Below the pieces are notes generated by a model. That model was not told where the DNA came from, made no database searches, and worked only from the letters and a program-made list of their open reading frames with translations. The position numbers and the translations under genes were made by a program. From VXNE01 sp965217825 (lineage in GTDB: Bacteria > Pseudomonadota > Gammaproteobacteria > Pseudomonadales > Azotimanducaceae): a DNA stretch of 64,000 bases. Where the stretch lies: contig OZ244571.1 in assembly GCA_965217825.1 (NCBI GenBank), positions 2,108,001 through 2,172,000 on the forward strand, written 5' to 3'. Of this stretch, positions 49,772 to 58,691 are shown piece after piece; positions within the stretch are counted from its first letter, which is position 1; each line of letters begins with the position of its first letter.

Positions 49772-50029
49772 TTGAGTCCAGAGCTGATAGGCATATTCGC
49801 GGTCGGCGCTGCGCTGGCCGGATTGAACTGGCAGATGGTTCGATCACTCGATGTGCGGCTAAGCGGCAAGATGGACGCCTTGGCCAGGGCCCAGCAGGAT
49901 CTGCGCGAGCGCGTGGCGCGCATCGAAGTCTGGCTGGAAGTGCTTTTGGGCGGGCACCGAGCCATCCCGCTGGATCAAGGCCGCGAGGCGATGGCGACCG
50001 CCAGCCCGACATCCCCGCCGCAGGGATAG
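49772..50029 (+). CDS. Small membrane/coiled-coil protein
   Basis: 85 aa from TTG 49772 (ACGGGA upstream). One transmembrane helix (LIGIFAVGAALAGLNWQMV) is followed by a helix ARAQQDLRERVARIEVWLEVLL and a short disordered tail. No family assigned. It immediately precedes the three coiled-coil paralogues, which have the opposite order (coil first, membrane helix last). Confidence 0.5.
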   Translation: MSPELIGIFAVGAALAGLNWQMVRSLDVRLSGKMDALARAQQDLRERVARIEVWLEVLLGGHRAIPLDQGREAMATASPTSPPQG

Positions 50030-50083
50030 TCGCGCGTTTTGACAACCGACAAAATCGCACACCCATAGCAGAGAACACCGCTG

Positions 50084-50111
50084 TTGACGGTCAACGGTCG
50101 CAGGGCATAAT
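50084..50111 (+). promoter_or_regulatory. Conserved promoter of coiled-coil gene 1
   Basis: -35 TTGACG (50084-50089), 16-bp spacer, -10 CATAAT (50106-50111). About 75 bp around it (AAAATCGCACACCCATAGCA, then GAACACCGCTGTTGACGG) are shared with the promoters at 50543 and 53073. Confidence 0.8.
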
Positions 50112-50149
50112 GCCTCGACGAATCCCCAAATCGCCCAATCGGAAAGCCA

Positions 50150-50470
50150 GTGATGCCCCAACCAGCCACATTCGACGAACGATTCATCGAAGCCTTCGAG
50201 AACGTCGCCGAGATGCGTTCCGACATTCGCCACATGGACGCCGACGTCTCGGCCCTGAAGACCGACGTGTCTGAACTCAAGACCGACATGTCCGGGCTCA
50301 GGGTCGACATGGCCGACTTCAAAGGCGAGATCAGGGCCGACATGGCCGAGTTCAAGGGCGAACTTCACGCCCACGTGAACAGGCAGGCCTGGATGACGAT
50401 CAGCGTCCTCGCGACCCTCATGGTCGCTTCGGTCGGCTTGACGGGCTACTTCGTCAAGATCCTGGCGTAA
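50150..50470 (+). CDS. Membrane-anchored coiled-coil protein, paralogue 1 (short)
   Basis: 106 aa. The N-terminus PQPATFDERFIEAFENVAEM is followed by a short heptad coil (ADVSALKTDVSELKTDMS), then DFKGEIRADMAEFKGELHAH and a C-terminal transmembrane helix (TISVLATLMVASVGLTGYFV). The GTG at 50150 is at the same place as GTGs in the paralogues and lies 4 bases after GGAAAG; ATG 50153 is the alternative. Function unknown. Confidence 0.65.
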   Translation: MMPQPATFDERFIEAFENVAEMRSDIRHMDADVSALKTDVSELKTDMSGLRVDMADFKGEIRADMAEFKGELHAHVNRQAWMTISVLATLMVASVGLTGYFVKILA

Positions 50471-50542
50471 CCTCGGGAATCCTGGTCGGTCTGGCCTAAT
50501 GAGCCGGACAAGATCGCACACGCATAGCAGAAAACCGCGCTG

Positions 50543-50570
50543 TTGACGAGCACCGGTCGCAGGGCATAAT
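50543..50570 (+). promoter_or_regulatory. Conserved promoter of coiled-coil gene 2
   Basis: TTGACG (50543-50548), 16-bp spacer, CATAAT (50565-50570), with the same flanks as the other two copies. An ATG lies 7 bases after the -10, at the expected transcription start, so leaderless translation is possible. Confidence 0.8.
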
Positions 50571-50612
50571 GCCCCGATGAATCAGGGCCCAAATCGACCG
50601 ATCGGAAAGCCG

Positions 50613-51239
50613 GTGACGCCCCAACCAGCCACATTCGACGAACGTTTCATCGAAGCCTTCGAGAACGTCGCCGAGATGCGTTCCGACATTCGCCACATGG
50701 ACGCCGACGTCTCGGCCCTCAAGACCGACGTGACGAACCTGAAATCCGACGTATCAGACCTGAAGACCGACGTATCCGTACTGAAGGCAGACGTCTCGAC
50801 CCTGAAGTCCGACGTGACGAACCTGAAGACGGACGTATCAGACCTGAAGGCGGACGTATCCGTACTTAAGGCAGACGTCTCGACCCTGAAATCCGACGTG
50901 ACGAACCTGAAGACGGACGTATCAGACCTGAAGGCGGACGTATCCGTACTTAAGGCAGACGTCTCGACCCTGAAATCCGACGTGTCCGTACTCAAGTCCG
51001 ATGTGTCCGAACTCAAGACCGACGTGTCCGGGCTCAGGATCGACATGGCTGATTTCAAGGGCGAGATAAGGAGCGACATGGCCGAGTTCAAGGGCGAGAT
51101 CAGAAGCGACATGACCGCGATGGAAGGCAGACTGCATGCCCACGTGAACGGGCAGGCTTGGATGACGATCAGCGTCCTCGCGACCCTTATGGTCGCTTCG
51201 GTCGGCTTGACCGGCTACTTCGTCAAGATCCTGGCGTAA
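50613..51239 (+). CDS. Membrane-anchored coiled-coil protein, paralogue 2 (mid-length)
   Basis: 208 aa from the conserved GTG 50613; the frame also opens at ATG 50577. Same N-terminus and C-terminal transmembrane helix as paralogue 1. The coil is expanded to about sixteen VSxLKxD heptads (LKSDVSDLKTDVSVLKADVS), including an 84-bp tandem duplication near 50807-50974. Heptads encoded by 21-bp units keep the coil register. It may form a membrane-tethered rod. Confidence 0.7.
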   Translation: MTPQPATFDERFIEAFENVAEMRSDIRHMDADVSALKTDVTNLKSDVSDLKTDVSVLKADVSTLKSDVTNLKTDVSDLKADVSVLKADVSTLKSDVTNLKTDVSDLKADVSVLKADVSTLKSDVSVLKSDVSELKTDVSGLRIDMADFKGEIRSDMAEFKGEIRSDMTAMEGRLHAHVNGQAWMTISVLATLMVASVGLTGYFVKILA

Positions 51240-51390
51240 CCGTCCATCTTGATCATGTTGCCTGCCTTGGGAATCCTGGTGGTCTGGCACCTACCTCGGG
51301 AATCGCTTTTGACGACCGCGCGGTGGTGTTCAGCTTCGACGAGAAGAGCCGGCAGCCGGGGCTGCCGATGAAGAAGGCGGCTGCGGGATC

Positions 51391-52919
51391 ATGACGCACG
51401 AAATACAAGCGCCACGGCACCGCCTCGCTGTTCGTGGCACTGGACATGGCCACGGGGAGGTGAGCAGAGTGGCAAGCGCGATTGCCTCTGTCGCTGCTCT
51501 CTGGTTGGCGACCGGGGCTTGGGCATTTTACTGGGAGTTGGATGTCAAGGAGCCTGTTACTTGCGCCGAGGAGATTTTCGGCGGGGCCAATCCGGGTAAC
51601 TTGGACCTTACGCTTGCCGGTGATGACACGAACACAACAAACGGCAGGCAGGGGACGCGTGTCGAACTCCAACTCGTACTACCTGACTAAACAAACGTCG
51701 AGAACGGCGCGCAAGCCGCAGTGACGTTTACGATATCGGGCGCCGTATTCGGTCAGGGGATCCACTGGACCGACATCGACACCGGGTCTGATTTGACCAA
51801 GGTCGGTGGCTCGATAAGGAACGGAGGCGCTGGAGATTCTTCCGTCACCGTGAAGATCGGAACTACCGGCGTCACTGGCACGACCGGCGCCGAAAGTAAC
51901 GCGACCGTCACGCTGTACATATCGGCTCGCTCGAAGGCGCGGCGGGGTTGGCGTCTGGCGATGCTTCAGTGACTGCCAGTGCGTCAGTCAGAGTGACGGC
52001 CGGAAGTAGCTCCAATTTCCCGGACAAAGTCGAGACACCCACCGCTTCGTCCAATGCGATTGCCGACTCGGAGAAGGCCTGGACTCTAGAGTCCGAACGC
52101 ATTCGGCTGCTGGGTTTGATCAACATTGAGGATCGGACCAATCTGGTCGGCTTTGGTCCTTTGCCCATAGCGCCGATTCGCCTGCTGGGAAATTCCGGGT
52201 CGAAGGAGGCGGACGGAAAATCGTTTTTCCGTGATGGCGCGGGAAGCCGAGCCAATATCTACGTCAATGTGTCGGGTGCGATCCGCGACACCTACAGGGT
52301 CTTCCTGGACCTGGATAGGGACGGTAAGACTGGCGCGGGGGAAGGCCTCGACATCACGAACGGCGTCGCCTCGAAGAGTTTCAGGCCTCGGCAATTGACA
52401 GCAGGGGGCACAGTAGGGGGTCGGGTCAACTACGCTCCCGGTGGCGAAACTGACCTCAAGCCCGGAACCTTCAATACGAAGATCAGCAGCGAATACGACG
52501 ATGACTCGCTGGTTGATCATGAAGCCATATCGTACACCGCTGGTTTGACTTACTTCGGTGTGAGACCGATGACGAGGGCCTTCGCGATCCTGAACGCCGG
52601 CTTGGATGAGGTCGCCCGTGTCCGCATCACGTGCGAGGCCGCTGGCGATAGGGTGTCTGCCGGCGTACACGTTCCGGGTGAGAGGTGCACGGTATTCCTC
52701 GACTGCAACGGGCAGGACGGGATGGAGTACTTCGGCGAGTTGGGTTCGACGATCAGCGCTGGCGCAACGACAGTGCTGCACGCTGAGGACATCGCCGAAG
52801 TGCTCGGGATAGACTCGTGGGCGCGCGGCTTGTCCTGCAGTGTACTGTCGTACTTCCACAAGGTCTCGGTTCAGGTGCTGGTCCGGCATCAGGATCAAAC
52901 ACCACACCGACTCTTTTGA
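51391..52919 (+). pseudogene. Decayed paralogue of the secreted acidic protein
   Basis: It aligns with the 47824-49398 gene along most of its length: VASAIASVAALWLATGAWA, AEEIFGGANPG, ITNGVASKSFR, CTVFLDCNGQDG and GSTISAGATTVL. It has an in-frame TAA at 51688 and a one-base shift near 51925 (VTLYISARSK instead of a VTLYIGSLEGAAG reading), and lacks a clean C-terminus. It lies between coiled-coil paralogues 2 and 3, so a [secreted gene - coil gene] unit was probably duplicated. Confidence 0.85.
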
Positions 52920-53072
52920 GCAACGCCGCGAGCTCCATTGTGCGCAGGAGCCCGCCGTTCCGATCCCGGTACTGACCACACGGGACTTTTTGATAGGCCT
53001 GCATGGGAAGAACCGCTTTGACAACCGCAACAGACGGACAAAATCGCACGCGCATGGCAGAAAACACCGCTG

Positions 53073-53100
53073 TTGACGGGCACCGGTCGCAGGGCATAAT
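53073..53100 (+). promoter_or_regulatory. Conserved promoter of coiled-coil gene 3
   Basis: TTGACG (53073-53078), 16-bp spacer, CATAAT (53095-53100). The flank ACAAAATCGCACGCGCATGG matches the other copies. Confidence 0.8.
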
Positions 53101-53142
53101 GCCCCGATGAATCAGGGCTCAAATCGCCTGATCGGAAAGCCA

Positions 53143-53832
53143 GTGATGCCCCAACCAGCCACATTCGACGAACGGTTCATCGAAGCCTTCGAGAACGTCG
53201 CCGAGATGCGTTCCGACATTCGCCACATGGACGCCGACGTCTCGGCCCTGAAGACCGACGTGACGGCCCTGAAGACCGACGTGACGGCCCTGAAGACCGA
53301 CGTCACGAACCTGAAGACCGACGTGACGAACCTGAAAGCCGACGTGTCGGACCTGAAAGCCGACGTGTCGGACCTGAAGACCGACGTGACGAACCTGAAA
53401 GCCGACGTGTCGGACCTGAAAGCCGACGTGTCGGACCTGAAAGCCGACGTGTCGGACCTGAAAGCCGACGTTTCTGTATTGAAGTCAGACGTCTCGACCC
53501 TCAAGTCCGACGTGACGAACCTGAAATCCGACGTGTCAGACCTGCAAGCCGACGTATCCGTACTGAAGGCAGATGTCTCGACGCTCAAGTCCGACGTGTC
53601 CGAACTCAAGACCGACATGTCCGGGCTCAGGATCGACATGGCTGAGTTCAAGGGCGAGATGAGGAGCGACATGGCTGAGTTCAAGGGCGAGATCCAAAGC
53701 GATATGACCGCGATGGAGCACAGGCTTCGGGAACACTCGAGCAAGCAGACGTGGAAGTCCATCTCGATCATCTTGCCTGCCGTGGGAGTCCTGGTTGGTC
53801 TGGCTTCCTACCTCGGGAATATCTCGGTATAA
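53143..53832 (+). CDS. Membrane-anchored coiled-coil protein, paralogue 3 (long)
   Basis: 229 aa from GTG 53143 (alternative ATG 53107). Same N-terminus; the coil has about nineteen heptads (LKTDVTALKTDVTNLKADVS), arranged in runs of identical 21-bp units. The C-terminus differs from paralogues 1 and 2: MEHRLREHSSKQTWKSISII, then LPAVGVLVGLASYLGNISV, another membrane helix. The anchor has thus been replaced or has diverged. Confidence 0.7.
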   Translation: MMPQPATFDERFIEAFENVAEMRSDIRHMDADVSALKTDVTALKTDVTALKTDVTNLKTDVTNLKADVSDLKADVSDLKTDVTNLKADVSDLKADVSDLKADVSDLKADVSVLKSDVSTLKSDVTNLKSDVSDLQADVSVLKADVSTLKSDVSELKTDMSGLRIDMAEFKGEMRSDMAEFKGEIQSDMTAMEHRLREHSSKQTWKSISIILPAVGVLVGLASYLGNISV

Positions 53833-54041
53833 CGAAGCTGTGGTGGCATAGCTGCGATCCCGCATGGCGCAACCGATGCGCAAATAGCCGAGTTCAAAGC
53901 CGACCTTCCAATATCGTTCGGGCATGTTGCCCCCGGAACAGGACCTGACCAACCATAGCCGTCTTCGACGCGGACCTCGCAAGGGACATTCTGTCGGATT
54001 CCCGACTTGCGGCCCTCCGCGCCGAAATCGCGGTCGCGCAG

Positions 54042-54632
54042 GTGGGTGACTACCGCTCCGCCCTGTTCGCCGAAGAAGCGGCGTACGCCGAGTCCGTCAT
54101 CCACACCCGCGCGCTGGAGTTCTCCACGGGCCGCAAGGTCGCCCGCGCCGCGCTCCGGCGGATCGGCGTCGCGGACTGCGAAATCCCCCGGCGCGGACGT
54201 CTTCCGGTCTGGCCGCCCTCCGCCGTAGGCAGCATCGCCCACACCCCATCGCTCGCGGCGGCGATCGTCGGCCCCGCAACAGGCCACGGCGGCCTCGGTA
54301 TCGACATCGAAACCAGGACCGCAGTCTCTCCGCAGGTCGCGGAACGCGTCCTGACCCGCGCCGAACGCGACTGGCTGCCCGCTCCGGAGTGGCGCACCAT
54401 GGTTTTTTCCGGCAAGGAAGCCATCTACAAGGCCATCAACCCCCTGACGCGCGAGTTTCTCGGTTTCAGCGATGTCGAACTCGATATCGATCCCGCAGCG
54501 GGCGAATTCCGCGCGCGCTGTCGCCGCAATCTTCGATCAGCCGTCCCGGTGGCCGCCGGCTGCGGCTATTGGGCCGTGTACCGCGCCCACTGGCTGGTCG
54601 TCTTCCTCATTCCCCGGGACGCGCACCCGTAG
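54042..54632 (+). CDS. 4'-phosphopantetheinyl transferase (EntD-like)
   Basis: 196 aa from GTG 54042. Signatures: AEEAAYAESVIHTRALEFST, GRKVARAAL, then SIAHTPSLAAA, GLGIDIETR with the Mg-binding Asp, and MVFSGKEAIYKAINPLT. It transfers phosphopantetheine from CoA to carrier proteins. Homology-like residues (AVFDADLARDILSD) continue upstream in frame without a normal start codon, so the 5' end is uncertain. Its last about 95 bp are copied at 60557. No NRPS or PKS gene is present in the window. Confidence 0.88.
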   Translation: MGDYRSALFAEEAAYAESVIHTRALEFSTGRKVARAALRRIGVADCEIPRRGRLPVWPPSAVGSIAHTPSLAAAIVGPATGHGGLGIDIETRTAVSPQVAERVLTRAERDWLPAPEWRTMVFSGKEAIYKAINPLTREFLGFSDVELDIDPAAGEFRARCRRNLRSAVPVAAGCGYWAVYRAHWLVVFLIPRDAHP

Positions 54633-54937
54633 AAACAGTGCCGGGTGATGCTCGATCAATCACACCGCTTTTGATTCTTGACCATGTACGCGATGGGGAT
54701 TCACCATTGTTCCGCGACCGCGGGACAGCCAACAATGCGCCATCTCCCGGGCGTGACTTGCCGAACTTGCGGCAGGATTGAAGAATGCCGGAATGCGCTT
54801 CTGGAACCTGAATCGGCATCCCCGCCCGACAGACTCCGCATGCACGACTTTGAGAGACTCGCGATGAAGGAAACCGGCGAGGAGCGGCGCGCGGAATCGG
54901 ACCATGAAACCAAAGGCGCGTCAAGAATTGGAGCGAG

Positions 54938-55212
54938 TTGACCTATGTGGTCATTATTGACAACGCGCCTTCCCGGATAGACAACGACTAAGTACGGCTG
55001 ATCGGTGGGTTCGGTCAGCGCGAACGGCCTTATCAGTCCTTCCCGTTGTCCGTCCGGGATCGCATGAACACGGCTCTGACGGTCGCCGCGCGAGGCCGTA
55101 AGGCGGACATTGCCAAGCCACTGAAGGGGCTGGGTTCTGGCGTCATGGAGATAGCCGTGCGCTACCGAACCGACGCTTGGCGAGTCGTCTACGTCCCAAG
55201 AATCGCCGGCTA
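54938..55212 (+). pseudogene. HigB-type toxin fragment (copy 1)
   Basis: It aligns with the intact toxin region at 56271-56530: VVIIDNAPSRIDND then stop, then SVRDRMNTALTVAARGRKAD and AVRYRTDAWRVVYV. It has a stop at 54990 and is cut at RIAG by the 3' flank of Uma2 copy A. The 300 bp before it (54633-54937) show no gene apart from a GGGACAGCCAACAATGCGC word shared with 56170 and 60480. Confidence 0.85.
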
Positions 55213-55332
55213 CAGCCGCCTCGACACCCCCAAGGCGACTGTTCCGCCGCGCCCGCCGGCCACCGTGGTGCTCCGCGTGGTCGTTGGCCCGTTCGGTTCG
55301 TCGATGGAACCAGACTGTCGATTGACGCTGGG

Positions 55333-56016
55333 TCACCCCCGCGAATTTCGTAGGTGCGCCTCCAACTCGGCGATACGGACCTCGGCCGCTTTCCGCGCGG
55401 CTTCCTCCCGCGCGTGCGCTTTGACCGACTCCGAGTAGGACAATAGGTCATGCCCCTTGTCTGGATCGTACAGCCGCAGTGCTTCGCCCCGGACCACGAG
55501 GTGAAGTCCGACCGCCTCGCTGGAGAGGCTCGGCTCGCCGTGCGGCAGCCGCGCCGTCGGCAAGCGTTCGTAGTGTCCCTGGCGCAGAACGAAACCCTGT
55601 AGCCTCGGTCGCAGGTAGTCCCCAGTCGGGTCGAACAGGAAGTATTCGCCGACGCCGAGAGACGCGTAGATGCGCTTCTTGCGACCCTGGTCTTCGCGCC
55701 GCGTGCTGCGGGACGTGATTTCCAGGACGAAGTCCGGACCCTTCGGCTCGTTCCACAACAGGTAGGAGTCGCGCACGCGCTTCGGCGCCCCGATGACGAC
55801 GAAAACGTCCGGCGCGACGACAGCGCGCGGATTGCCCTTTTCGTAGTAGAGGAACATGTTCGCGCCAACGTACACGTCGTCGCGTTGTCCGAAGTGATCG
55901 CGCAGCGCCAACGCCGCGTAGGTCAGGGGCAGAAACTGTGCTTCGCTCTCGGTCATCGGCTTGCCGTCCGAAGAGGGGTAGTCGATGACGCGCGGCGAAA
56001 GCCCGGATTCGCTCAT
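55333..56016 (-). CDS. Uma2 family endonuclease, copy A
   Basis: 227 aa. PD-(D/E)XK core: VVAPDVFVVIG, then GPDFVLEITSRSTRREDQGR, KKRIYASLGVGEYFLFDP. C-terminal coil SVKAHAREEAARKAAEVRIA. Uma2/DUF820 proteins are predicted nucleases of unknown biological role. Start ATG 56016 (MSESGLSPRVIDYPSSDGKP) is conserved among the four copies. It lies between the broken and intact HigB copies. Confidence 0.85.
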   Translation of the reverse strand: MSESGLSPRVIDYPSSDGKPMTESEAQFLPLTYAALALRDHFGQRDDVYVGANMFLYYEKGNPRAVVAPDVFVVIGAPKRVRDSYLLWNEPKGPDFVLEITSRSTRREDQGRKKRIYASLGVGEYFLFDPTGDYLRPRLQGFVLRQGHYERLPTARLPHGEPSLSSEAVGLHLVVRGEALRLYDPDKGHDLLSYSESVKAHAREEAARKAAEVRIAELEAHLRNSRG

Positions 56017-56324
56017 CGGCGGGTTCTCCCAGTGCCGTTGAACCGAGGTTGGTCGCAAGGACCGTAGCACAGCCGCCTTGACACCCTCAAGACATCCGGT
56101 CCGCCGCGCCGCCTGACACGAGGCGCTCTGCGCGGTTGTTGGCCGTTCGGTTCGTCGACTGTCGATTGTCCGCGACCTCGGGACAGCCAACAATGCGCTA
56201 TCTCTTAAACCGCTGTAAGCCATCGCCCCGACCTGTTTCGCGAAGCCACTGGCGGGTCAAGAATTGGCGATTGACATCTGTAGTCATTATTGACAACGTG
56301 CCTTCCCGGATAGACAACGACCGA

Positions 56325-56663
56325 GTGCGTCCGATCAGTTGGGTTCGGGCGGCGCGAACGGCCTATCAGTCCTTCCCGTTGTCCGTCCGGGATCGCATGA
56401 ACACGGCTCTGACGGTCGCCGCGCGAGGCAGCAAGGCGGACATTGCCAAGCCACTGAAGGGGCTGGGTTCTGGCGTCATGGAGATAGCCGTGCGCTACCG
56501 AACCGACGCCTGGCGCGTCGTCTACGTCACAGAGATCGCGGGCTCGCTGTGGGTAGTCCATGCGTTCCGGAAGAAGTCGAAGACGGGGATAGCAACACCA
56601 AAATCAGAAATCGACCTCGCAAGGACTCGGTTGGGTCGACTGAGAAGGGAGCTGGCACCATGA
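56325..56663 (+). CDS. RelE/HigB-type toxin (Gp49-like)
   Basis: 112 aa from GTG 56325. RPISWVRAARTAYQSFPLSV, KPLKGLGSGVMEIAVRYRTD, AWRVVYVTEIAGSLWVVHAF and RKKSKTGIATPKSEIDLARTR are typical of the phage Gp49-like HigB branch. It is a ribosome-dependent mRNA interferase by family. It overlaps its antitoxin gene (ATGA). The conserved frame extends upstream to TTG 56271. Confidence 0.9.
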   Translation: MRPISWVRAARTAYQSFPLSVRDRMNTALTVAARGSKADIAKPLKGLGSGVMEIAVRYRTDAWRVVYVTEIAGSLWVVHAFRKKSKTGIATPKSEIDLARTRLGRLRRELAP

Positions 56664-57016
56664 ACGGACAAGGCGATTTTGAACTGATCGAGGGAAGCGG
56701 TAACGTCTTTCGCGACTTGGACGACCCCGACGCGGACCTCAAGCAGGCCAAGGCGATCCTGGCGGACCACGTCATCAAGGCACTTGATGAACGCGGGCTT
56801 GGTGTGCGGAAGGCTGGTGCCCTGACCGGATTCGCTGCAGCCGACTTCTCGCGCATTCGCAACGCGAATCTGGGGCGTTTCACGCTAGACAGGCTACTGC
56901 GGATGCTCGCTGCCATCGATGGCCGCGCCGAGGTTACGCTCCATATTCGGCCGCGCGGGCCGCGTCGCCCGGTAATCGTCGACAAGCTATGCCCAAGGCG
57001 TGGCGTCGCTCCATGA
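56660..57016 (+). CDS. HigA/XRE antitoxin
   Basis: 118 aa: DLKQAKAILADHVIKALDER, then VRKAGALTGFAAADFSRIRN and FTLDRLLRMLAAIDGR form an XRE helix-turn-helix. It pairs with the HigB-type toxin in the standard toxin-first order. Its 3' end overlaps the next gene by 17 bases, and its C-terminal RRPVIVDKLC may include codons taken from that gene. Confidence 0.9.
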   Translation: MNGQGDFELIEGSGNVFRDLDDPDADLKQAKAILADHVIKALDERGLGVRKAGALTGFAAADFSRIRNANLGRFTLDRLLRMLAAIDGRAEVTLHIRPRGPRRPVIVDKLCPRRGVAP

Positions 57017-57809
57017 ACTGCACAGAGACTGGGATCTGGTGTTTCCGGACGCGTTCTTTTTCGAGGTGGCTTCAACGGACGCTCGGGCGCGCAATCGCTG
57101 CCTCAGCAAGCTCCGAGAGATCCACTGCGACGGTGCGGTACACGTCGCTCCGAACGTAGGCGAACTCCTTCGAAAGGAGATTCTCGGCCTGAGTTCTGCA
57201 GGCGCGCCGGCGGAGAATCTCATCCACGGGCTGCCCCTCGACGAGTTCTTCGGAATGCCATTTGAAGACCTTGCCAAAGCCAGACGCGATGTCTTGCGTC
57301 AAGCCGAAATGGAGCTCTGGCGGGATGTCGACGGCCTGGTCAAGAAGGCGAACATGCTCTTGGGACGTTTCCGCGGGACTTGCGAGGGAACGACGCAGGA
57401 GCGCAAAGAGGCGTGCGACATCGCCAAGAACACCATCGCACGCGACCGGGGCTTCATCTCGGCGTTCTTTGCCGACTTTGTTTGTCGGGCGGACTATCCG
57501 TTACCTGGGGCGCCAATCCTGGCCGCCATCGCGCGCAGCAACACTTTCGGTCCTGCGTGGACTATCTACCGATGGGTGCAGGTTGAGCTTCTTTACGGCC
57601 TTGAACTCGCGGAGAAGCATGGGCATCTGGATCCGGAAGCGCTCACCCCGAACCAGCGCGAAAGGCTCCAGCACGAAGTGATCGACATGGAGTACCTCAT
57701 TCTTGGCGTCCTGCAAGGCGCGCTAGCTTCAAACGACAACAGAATGAGACGCATGTTCACCCTGCTCTGTCCCCAAGGGACCCTTGTTCCCTCCTGGTCG
57801 GAATCCTAG
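57000..57809 (+). CDS. Hypothetical protein, possibly PIN-like
   Basis: 269 aa from GTG 57000. It begins ASLHELHRDWDLVFPDAFFF, EVASTDARARNRCLSKL, with acidic residues spaced as in PIN-like nucleases, then helical segments (KKANMLLGRFRGTCEGTTQE, YRWVQVELLYGLELAEKHG). The codons just upstream, VIVDK then one extra base then YAQGVAS, would complete a PIN-type N-terminus if frame were restored at 56987. So the native start may have been lost by a one-base insertion. The family is not securely known. Confidence 0.5.
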   Translation: MASLHELHRDWDLVFPDAFFFEVASTDARARNRCLSKLREIHCDGAVHVAPNVGELLRKEILGLSSAGAPAENLIHGLPLDEFFGMPFEDLAKARRDVLRQAEMELWRDVDGLVKKANMLLGRFRGTCEGTTQERKEACDIAKNTIARDRGFISAFFADFVCRADYPLPGAPILAAIARSNTFGPAWTIYRWVQVELLYGLELAEKHGHLDPEALTPNQRERLQHEVIDMEYLILGVLQGALASNDNRMRRMFTLLCPQGTLVPSWSES

Positions 57810-57855
57810 CCCGGACATTGCGGGTTCAAACGGTAGCGGCCGTGCTGATGCTGGT

Positions 57856-58518
57856 TCACCCCGGCGCGTTTCGTCGGCGCGCTTCCAGCTCGGCGATACG
57901 GGCCTCGGCGGCTTTCCGCGTCGCTCTTTCCTCCGAGTAGGACAATAGGTCGTGCCCCTTGTCTGGATCGTACAGCCGTAGTTCTTCGCCCCGGATCCTC
58001 AGGTGAAGCCCGACCGCCTCGCTGGAAAGACTCGGCTCGCCGTTCGGCAGTCGCGCCGTCGCCAGGCGTTCGTAGCGTCCCTGGCGCAGAACGAAGCCCT
58101 GCAGCACCGGTCGCAGGTAGTCCCCTGTCGGGTCGAACAGGAAGTATTCGCCGACGCCGAGAGACGCGTAGATGCGCTTCTTGCGGCCCTGGTCTTCGCG
58201 CCGCGTGCTGCGGGACGTGATTTCCAGGACGAAGTCGGGTCCCTTCGGCTCGTTCCACAGCAGGTAGGAGTCGCGCACGCGCTTCGGCGCCCCGATGACG
58301 ACGAAAACGTCCGGCGCAACCACCGCGCGTGGATTGCTCTCTTCGTAATAGAGGAACATGTTCGCGCCGACGTACACGTCCCCGCGCTTCTCGAAGTGCG
58401 CGCGCAGGGCCAACGCCGCGTAGGTCAGGGGCAGAAACTGTGCTTCGCTCTCGGTCATCGGCTTGCCGTCCGAAGAGGGATAGTCGATGACGTACGGCCG
58501 AAACCCGGATTCGCTCAT
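57856..58518 (-). CDS. Uma2 family endonuclease, copy B
   Basis: 220 aa, the shortest copy. Same catalytic core as copy A (DFVLEITSRSTRREDQGRKK). The C-terminal coil is short (ERATRKAAEARIAELEARRR). Small differences along its length (RPYVIDYPS, RGDVYVGANM) make it the most divergent copy. Confidence 0.87.
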   Translation of the reverse strand: MSESGFRPYVIDYPSSDGKPMTESEAQFLPLTYAALALRAHFEKRGDVYVGANMFLYYEESNPRAVVAPDVFVVIGAPKRVRDSYLLWNEPKGPDFVLEITSRSTRREDQGRKKRIYASLGVGEYFLFDPTGDYLRPVLQGFVLRQGRYERLATARLPNGEPSLSSEAVGLHLRIRGEELRLYDPDKGHDLLSYSEERATRKAAEARIAELEARRRNAPG

Positions 58519-58691
58519 CGGCGAGTACTCCCAGTGCCGTTGAACCAAGGTCGGTCGCAAGGACCGTAGCACAGCCGCCTCGACACCCTCAAGACATCCG
58601 GTCCGCCGCGCCCGCCCTGCGCCGTGGTGCTCCGCGTGGTCGTTGGCCCGTTCGGTTCGTCGATGGAACCAGACTGTCGATTGACGCTGGG

